A model generated the notes under the pieces. It searched no databases and had not been told where the DNA came from. It saw nothing but the letters and a program-made list of their open reading frames with translations. This document shows, in pieces, positions 56,146 to 64,000 of a DNA stretch of 64,000 bases. Position 1 is the first letter of the stretch. Each line of letters opens with the position of its first letter. The DNA comes from Carallia brachiata (Eukaryota > Streptophyta > Magnoliopsida > Malpighiales > Rhizophoraceae), in contig JADCRB010000016.1 in NCBI GenBank assembly GCA_021464245.1, positions 6,565,250 through 6,629,249 on the forward strand. The letters are read 5' to 3'. The position numbers and the translations under genes were made by a program.

Positions 56146-58614
56146 CTGTTTGATGGCAAATGGTATCCTATAGTGAAGTTCCTTCTTTTGCTCTTCTGTT
56201 CTATTCTTTTCTGGGAGCAGATCCTGCAGGACGGCATGGGGATTGGGTTGCTTAGTCTTGCTGGCACAAAGCTGGTTAGTTCATTCTGTGACCTTATATG
56301 GATTGAGATTGAGGTCTTTCAGCTCCTTTCAAGAGATTGCATTTCCACAGCATCCGAGGCATTGCCAAACCTCTCACAAATTTATCCACTTGTATAGATT
56401 GAGAAAGAGCGTTAATCTTTCTGTAGACTAGCCATGATAGCCCTTGATGTCTCATCTCCTCAAAGTCATCTACTCGTTGTGGCTGCTGTTCATTATGTAC
56501 CTTGATCCACTGCTGCCCGAATAACATTTTTAGTTGCTGATAAAAGTTCTTCGTTGCATTTTTAGGGAAAACATCTTGGATATAGGGACATAAATGGCAA
56601 CATTTTGCAGCTCTGAGAAACTTGCATGCTTCTCATTAAACTTTGGTAACTTGGGTGTGGAAAAAATTATCAATTCACCTTGTATGCCTTTTCTTTTCTT
56701 TTTTCTTTTTTTTTTTCCCTGATAATGATGCTGTATACCTTAAATTGTATAGAAAATGGATCTACCTTTATTGGATTGGTTACATAAACCTTTTATTAGC
56801 GTTACACTACAGTGTGAACCAAATTGATGGTATAAACCTTTTGGTGAATCTGTATGAAATTCTATACTGTATAAATGAAAGACTCTCACCATTTAAAACT
56901 CTATGTTTTAGATCCCCAAAATTATATATATATATATATATCCATGTTCTTTCAAGCTTTCCATAAACTAGGATTTTCGCTCGCCCATTTTTACCTACAG
57001 ATTTTTGTTTGTCTTAGATATTAGAGATTTAGCGCCCTAAAGGGAAATTTCACTTTGAGATTGCCAGAATGGTGAAAAAGCATTAGGCCATGCTATGTAA
57101 GGATGAAATTGACAGGCCATAAGGGGCGAAAAATCTCTCTTGAAGACACACGCATACAACACTCTTTCACTCCAAAGACATCTCAAATAGCATGATTTGC
57201 TTTCCTTTCTTTTTAGTTCACTTGGCTTCTTAGGCCAGTTTGATAGTTTCCAGAACTTTCTAATTTCTATATTCAGCCCGTTTGCACACCTTCGTAGATA
57301 TCATTATGCCATGAGTCATTTTTTAGTAATTTTACTTAGAAATATTTATTTCATTTGTAGTATATTGAAAGTGCCAATAATATGCAAGTTTCCACCGTAT
57401 CTTGCTATAGTTTTAATATTTTATTGTTTTTCTATTGTGCTTTAGCTTAACATGCAAAGTTTCAACACTTTCATGTGAATTGCCTCTTTGATCATTCCAA
57501 AAAAAAAAAAAAATCTCGATCTTTTGAGGGTGATTCCCTCTCTCTATCGATTATTTGCGAAAATAAGAAGTAATTGTCAACCGAACCCACTGGATGCAAG
57601 GTAATTCAGAGGATTCTCATAACCACAGAAACTATTATCTTAACCAAACTGAAACAGCGTTAATAACAAAAACATGAGTTCCGATACATAGACGGAAAAT
57701 CCATGGATGTAGAGATATTATTATTATTATTATTTGTATATATTTCATATCGCTATTACACATAAATCTTAGTATTATTGTACATCATCAGTTAACAGTG
57801 TTAAAAAAAATTACAAAACTTCATAAAATTTAAAATTAAACTTAATGTATAACAAATATTTAAATAATATGCACTATAATTAACTGTGTCAACTCTGCAC
57901 TTAATTATTATTTTCTTAAACGTATAAGAATAGTCGATCTAATCTCTCAAACCTTAACCAACTCGACAACATCTTACATGCACTAGCTTGTCTACGTATT
58001 TTTTCCGTTTTTGTTTCTTGTAAAAACACGAAAATGTGGTGGCAGTTTGTTGGTGGCAGCATTGGGGTGGCATTTTGGAGTTGGTATGGCAGCTGAATGA
58101 TGGTTGCTTGCTAGGAATTCGTGTCTTCGGTTGGTTCTTTTGCAGTCATTAATGAGTGTTTCTTGGTTCTTCTGTTGGGAGGTTGTTCTACAATAAAGAA
58201 TTTATTGGCCTAGCAGGTGCTTGGTCTTTTCTTCTATTGTGGATTAGATATAATTTAAGTAGTTGAAGAGTAGTAGTTGCTAATTGTAAGTACTAGTCTG
58301 AAGTTCGAATTTTAGATTTTGTCTACATAATTTCTCTTCTTTTACTGCTGCTTTAGCAACTTTAATAGATTAAAAAGCGTTAGCCACTAGCACAGGACTG
58401 CTACTAGTGATCACTGTGGTTTAGAGTAGCATGTGCAAATAGACTCTCAGGTATAGATTGGTGTTGTACTAATAATTCAGAATATTCTCTGCAAGCTAAA
58501 TTTATTGTCATAGGTTGAAACTGATAAAAAGTTAACATATTATGCAGGAAATAACAAAATATTCCATAATCATCCCTAACAAAGGCAACATATTATCACT
58601 TCCTTTCTAATCAC
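56146..58614. other. 3' flank of the PAP phosphatase and spacer
   Basis: 56146-57000 probably holds the 3' UTR or a retained intron-like region; an open stretch at 56173-56397 has no known domain. There are an AT dinucleotide run at 56923-56941 and an ATT run at 57716-57733. 58250-58330 has a B-box-like GAAGTTCGAATTTT and may be a SINE trace. No gene is supported. Confidence 0.4.
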
Positions 58615-61600
58615 TTACTTGTACCAAACCCTGTCATGCAATGGATGAAGAAAGCTTCCATCCTTCGTATGACGATAAATAGTTATTACTGCTCTTTGAG
58701 AAGCTTGACACTGCTTAAGACACGAATGATATGTTTGCATTATTGTTGCCGTACGAACCTCGGTACGAGGAGCCTTTGCAGTGATTAGGACCAGCTGCTC
58801 CAGGTTAATAGCGCTTTGCACGAAATATTTCGCAAGTTGCAGTTCGTATTTTTCCAAACTTGTACCCTGACAACTTGATTCCTTGGAGATTGCCAAATGA
58901 TGGATGTAATTGCCGAAGATCTTCTGTCTGATGAAATTTCAAGTAATGCCTAGCCTCAAAAGTAAATTCATTTAACTGTTAAAAAAAAAAAGAAAGAAAA
59001 AAAACTAAAATTAAGGAAACACGTCATATCAAGATTAGGAAAATTGTTTGATCAAGTTATATTAAAAGAAATTTAATTACAAATTTACAATAATCTTGTA
59101 ATTTTTTCTTGAAAAGAATCAACTCATCTTAAGTTGTAGTCGTTATAAATGATTAAATAGTAGACTATGTCTGCAGTATTAGGTTGTTAATTTTTGCTAT
59201 TTTGTTTCCTGTCTTTTTATTATTATTTTTTTGTGATAATTTTTTTTTGTCTAAAACATCAGTATCTAAAGTCTATTAGACCTTAACTATCCAGTTTAAA
59301 CTGGATGAACCCATTGAAGGAGATAAAAACTCTCATAATACTCATTTTCTTCATATACAAGACTCAAATGTTATGATAATTTTAGTAGTTAGTGCTTCTA
59401 AAAACAAAAGAGAGTGCAGAGAGATTAGAAAGATAGAAATGAGAGGTTATCTTGAGAGAGATGGAGAGAGAAGAGAGAGACTTTTAGGGTGAGAGTGGAG
59501 AGGGCATAATGAATAGTTGAAAAATCAAAAAAGTAATTTCAAAAAATTTGATTTTGTTGTTTTTTATATTCTTTTTTCTTTTAAAGCGCATTAATATTTT
59601 AAATAATTAGAAAACATATACCTAAAAAAAATATTTTTTCTTTGCTTGACAAAAAAGAAAAACTGTTATCATAACCTAAAAAGCGTATGCGCAAAAAAAA
59701 AAAAAAACATAAAAAGCCTAGAAAGTAATGTCACATAAATATTTTAAATTGATAGACACGACAATATCCACCTTAATAGTGAATCCAAAAATCGATGGGG
59801 CATATTTCATGCTTGCAATAAAAATAACAAAATCTATTGAGTTCAAAAGCTGGTAAAATAATTAGTTTCAAACAACTAGTATAGAATTACAGTTGTTCCT
59901 TGCAAGTTGTCATATTTAAGATGTTTCCTATGACTATTTACTTATCAATGCTATCAAATACATAATTTGTTCAGTAAAAAAAAAAACATAATTTGTTTTT
60001 ACCCAAAAAAAACATAATTTGTTTTATAGGAACAACGAACAATCAACTAAGCATTCTAGAGTACAAAAAGAAAGCTCTTCCTACTATAGCTATTACTACG
60101 GATAAGATCAAAGCTACTATTATTATGGATAAGATCAAAGCTAACTTCAAACTAGACGATAACTAGTTTCATGTACGATTGCTTTTTTTTTTTTTAGCAA
60201 AACTTGTCCACTGATAACTCAAATAAATTTAATTATACGATTATGCGTGGCTAATTTTCTATGCAAAAGTGTCAAATAAAGCAATAAACTAAACTTAACA
60301 TAATCATTCATATATAAATTAACGGAAAAAACTAACCAAATCACAATTATCCGTCTGTAAGAAGTGACAAACCCACATGTTGGGTTTTATTATTTAATTA
60401 ATATCCTAACATTTAATCTTTTTTTTCTCCTAACACGAGGTGTCCCAACACGTTTTGCGTGCAAAACTAATCCTCGCTTGCGATACTAAGACTGCTGCTG
60501 GTCCAAGAAAATTTAACCGTACAAGGATTCAAAAACAAGAACTTATGTTGCTATAGATCGTCTCACACAAAACTTGAAGCGTTTAATTATTCGAGTCAAT
60601 CCAATGAATTCCTAGCTTTTAATCTTTTACGTATATCCTTTTCAATCCTAATTAAATACGAAAATGTACTAAACAATCAAATTTATTAAAAAATTAGAAA
60701 TCAATGATTATGATATCATCCCCATTTCATCAACACCTACAATTGACATTAATTACATCTTATGCACATATGAAATATTAGTCCTTGTTGGTCAATGACT
60801 ATGAAATCGATGCCTTTAGCCACTTAATTGCATATTGGTAGGCCGAGGAAAATTAGTCCTACGATGTCCAAAACAATTTTAGACCATGCGGACAGAAAAA
60901 CATGCCTGAATATTTTTTAGTAGGGGAGTAAACTTTAAAGGAAGATAACCATTGTAAGACATGAACCTGTTTTATATGTTCACTTGCAAAGATGATCCCT
61001 GTTTTGCCAGGTAAACATTGAATATGAGTTCTTTAAGTTTTTATATCAATAGAGAGGAGAGAATATTTATTCCTTTTTTTTTTTTTTTCAGTTAGCGTGT
61101 TATCTCAGCAAACCTAAAATAATCATCACAACATTCTATTTTGTTTCATATTTACAATTTGGTGAAAATAATATGGGAAGAAACATTGAATTTTAGCAAA
61201 GGCAATAATACAAAATCTAGTTAAATTATGTATTTACTTTCCAAATTTTTTCATTGGTGGCATTTGCCATCGCAGATCGTTGGGTGGATCTGCTAGTATC
61301 TACGTCATCTTATTTTCGGGTAATGTTAATGTCGTTATTGTGTTTTATCAAAAATCATTCTACTAATCATAGTTAATAATTAGTATGCTAAAATAAGTCA
61401 AAAAAAGGGAGTAAACTAGAATACTTACATCAATGAATATCTTCTCTAAGCTTGGGCAATGCTGAAGAAATGCAACAACATCATACATATTACAGAAGGT
61501 GGCACCTTTCATAATCATTTGAACTTCCTTCAAATTACGAAAACAGTACTGCATGTTTTGCAATTTTCCATCTACAATTCTTTCACTTAGAGCCTGATAA

Positions 61601-62590
61601 AATCAACAACACCAAATGTCAAATAATGAATTTCAATCATGTAATAAGATTCAATGAATAACGAGAAAGGACATATATAGAAAAGGGTGTCATAAGATAT
61701 ATTTGCCTCGATGTGGGCGGGATTAAAGGCCATTAGGGAAGCTATCTTGATGTGCTAAGTGGGATGGTGCGAAGGATCACAAACCCATTATTGAAAGTGA
61801 TTCTCTAGTGGTGATCTCTTGGCTCAATAACCCAGCTAAGAGACCTTCGGATTTGCTGCCAGTGTTTTATGATATTTGCAATGCACATGTGGGAGAGGTA
61901 GAGTACCAATTTAGACCAAGAGAGGCAAATTCTTTTGCAGATGCTTTGGCTAAAATGGGAGTACGGCGACAGCAGCCATTGGTAGCATGGATTTGATGTT
62001 GGAGACATGATCCCACTCCTTATTGGGTGCATCAACGTGTTGTGTGTTTTGTGTAGTCTTGGCCTCATGTGGAAGTGTAAATAGCTGCTCCTTTTGTGTG
62101 ATAACCTGCTGATGGGAAGGGAGGTTTCTATTGATCTTGGTAGATTGCCCTTGTCTCTGTTTTTTGTGAAAGGACGTAGGGTACATGTTTGGCAGCATTA
62201 TAGTTGTCTGTTTTTGTTAAGGGCTTTTGTAGTTTATATTAGCTGCGTGGATGATCTTTTGCCTGTGATCTGTACAAGATACTTATTTTATTACATGAGT
62301 GTCCATCCTTTCTTTGGATGCCATAAATAAAACCTTCTTATTGTTGTGCCAATAGATATATATATATATATATTTGCCTCAATTAACACACTTGATGTAG
62401 TGAGAACTTGGACACCGGTCAAATCATACACAATATTTCTTCGTTTCATGTCACACAAAAATTCTCTTGAAGGTGTGATCATCACATCATTCAGTTGCAT
62501 AACATTATGAATTCTGAAGATGCAACTATACCCATTAAAATGGAAGGAACGCAGCGTTGGGGCATCGATGTCTATATGAGCCATTGTTGT
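58615..62590 (-). CDS. F-box/LRR/FBD-type protein, 3' part only (three exons)
   Basis: Three in-frame exons on the minus strand: 62590-62378, 61593-61429 and 58923-58615, all phase 0. The first encodes HIDIDAPTLRSFHFNGY and YDLTGVQVLTTSSVLIE, typical of the post-LRR part of plant F-box/FBD proteins. The second encodes LSERIVDGKLQN, then FRNLKEVQMIMKG and LQHCPSLEKIFID. The third has SLEKYELQLAKYFVQSAINL and LEQLVLIT, the FBD-like pattern, and ends VWYK-stop. The F-box and first LRRs should be upstream, beyond 64000 or lost. The first intron uses a GC donor (GAG/GCAAAT) and contains a LINE. The second intron is about 2.5 kb. F-box proteins are substrate receptors of SCF ubiquitin ligases; the target is unknown. 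Without the F-box the gene may be inactive. Confidence 0.7.
61710..62367 (+). mobile_element. 5'-truncated LINE with RNase H domain, inserted in an F-box gene intron
   Basis: On the plus strand, 61730-61996 carries the C-terminal RNase H-like domain of plant LINE ORF2: AIREAIL-like start in broken frame, then VISWLNNPAKRPSDLLPVFY, VEYQFRPREANSFADALAKM and a stop at 61996. A 3' UTR follows to about 62355, ending CCATAAATAAAACCTTCTTA and a TA-rich tail. The flanks are duplicated: GATATATTTGCCTC at 61696-61709 and ATATATTTGCCTC at 62368-62380. Everything 5' of the RNase H domain is missing, the usual result of incomplete target-primed reverse transcription. Confidence 0.8.
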
Positions 62591-64000
62591 CTAAGGTCAA
62601 AAAGGTTGGAATTAATTAAGTAATAAGGCTGCGTAAAGGAATAGCTTGAAAATATTATGTTTCCACAATAAACCAACAAAACATAAGCGTGCCATCAATC
62701 AAATTTGCAAGATCATTAGACTTTAAAAGAAAAAGATTTCATTTTAATTTAAAAACCATAGTTGACCTACAAAACACACAGAGATGACTGGAATACATAT
62801 AGTAACACACCAAAGTTAAGTAATTCGAAGCTATTTTGGTCATTCATTCTTCTAACTAAATGATATTTTGGGATGAGCAACAACTTCATGTTAGACCAAT
62901 TCGGGTCATAGGGTTTATACAAACCTAACTAAATTTGACTGAGTTTTAACTGGGTTGAATGTAAAATGATCCAATTGTGTGACAGAACCTGGTTCAATGT
63001 CCGGGTCACTAGATATCTAATTAGACTGTCCGAGCTGGCTGAGTCTAATAATTATGTTAATGATTAGATTAAATTACCTTACATGTGTTTTTCATTTGGT
63101 TGAAAATTGACTTTGTTTTTCTACTAATGAACTTTATCATTAATTTTTATCTCATTAAATAAAATTACGAGACAAAGAAATAAAATTATATAGCAGTAGA
63201 GAAGTAAAACTTCTTATGCTAAAATTTAAAGTCATCGAGGAATTTTTTTAGCTTGAAAAATTTTTCATCCTTCAATTGATTTTGTATTCGTATAACTATT
63301 CAAGAAAACACTAATGATTGTTGTATACATGTTATAATGATAACATTAGAAAAGTTCGTGTTAAAAGAAATCAAGCTGGCTTATTACACACCTTTGGTAT
63401 ACATAGGAATGGGATACTTTAAAAAAAAAAAAAAAAAAAACTCAGAAACAACCAAAAACTAAACTTCTTCTCAAAAGTCCCAGAGATCAATTGGTATGAG
63501 TGTTTTAAGAAAATAGTTTAGAAATTTCATAAATTTGATGAATTTTCTCTTGTTTAGAATATATCAAAAAAGAGATGGTTTTCACGAATTTGCTTCTTCA
63601 AGGATTTTAAACAATTGAATAACTGTATATGACAAACAAATTAAAAAGTAATCCTCATCTTCTTTTCTTTAGGCTTTATTTTTATTATTATGTTTGTTTT
63701 GATATACTAATAGCAAGTAAGTGAGATTCGGAGATAAAGGTCAGCAAACCAAGAATCTTCCCAATACTAGAATGATTATTTTATGATTTTAGACAATTAT
63801 GTGGATTTGATGAATTTTTATATCAAATGGCAGCCGAAATTCTTATCTATAAGTAGATGTGGTAAATGAGTGAGTCGAATTGAATTTGGGTTAGTTTGTT
63901 AAGGATTTCAAATCATTCAAGTTCTAAGCATTCTGGGTTCTTAGTACTTGGGGTTTTGAGTTCATGTGATTTAGGATTCATTGAACTCAAAGTATAAGTT
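62591..64000. other. AT-rich region to the window edge
   Basis: Probably intron or 5' flank of the F-box gene. I looked on the minus strand for an F-box or LRR exon and saw none. There is a 20-A run at 63421-63440. No other feature is supported. Confidence 0.4.

Noticed and set aside
58250..58335. tRNA gene suggested by GAAGTTCGAATTTT
   Set aside because: Only a B-box-like word is present; no acceptor or anticodon stem can be formed. At most a SINE trace.

Overview
The window is nuclear DNA of a eudicot plant. It has AT-rich spacers, GT-AG introns, four plant gene families and many decayed transposable elements. Gene wording would suit a Sapindales or Citrus-like genome, but that is a guess.

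Genes, left to right: (1) an intronless armadillo-repeat protein, 4668-6392 (+); (2) a four-exon hexose/H+ symporter of the STP1/STP12 type, 28350-30825 (+), broken by one missing base in exon 4; (3) a seven-exon VAMP-associated (MSP-domain) protein of the plant VAP4 type, 37401-40207 (-), intact; (4) a nine-exon organelle-type PAP phosphatase (inositol-monophosphatase superfamily), 52352-56145 (+), broken by one missing base in exon 7; (5) the 3' three exons of an F-box/LRR/FBD-like gene, 58615-62590 (-), continuing past the right edge or lost. A glucose-6-phosphate 1-epimerase remnant lies at 10845-12336. There are two tRNA-like genes: an initiator tRNA-Met (13343-13414, -) and an organelle-type tRNA-His (9390-9464, +). 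The genes do not form a pathway; they are ordinary, separately transcribed plant genes.

TE-rich stretches: 9.9-13.1 kb holds two hAT-like elements and a 970-bp MULE-like foldback around the epimerase pseudogene. 13.7-18.6 kb looks like a decayed Copia element with two LTRs and a 3'-terminal LINE piece inside. 22-23.7 kb carries a diverged local duplication. 24.2-24.65 kb is a foldback element. 42.2-44.5 kb holds more foldback and hAT-like copies. 44.6-49.8 kb is a LINE with an internally deleted Copia element nested in it. 50.0-51.4 kb is a MITE-like element with an internal 585-bp tandem duplication. 51.73-52.17 kb is a foldback element just upstream of the PAP phosphatase. 61.71-62.37 kb is a 5'-truncated LINE placed at a splice donor of the F-box gene.

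I found no CRISPR, operon or clearly new biological system. The most useful observations are: single-base losses that all go in the same direction across several genes (either assembly errors or real breaks); the LINE whose target-site duplication copied a GC-type splice donor; the Copia-in-LINE nest; and the poly-G-bearing hAT copy. All family assignments are from recognition by eye; no search was run.
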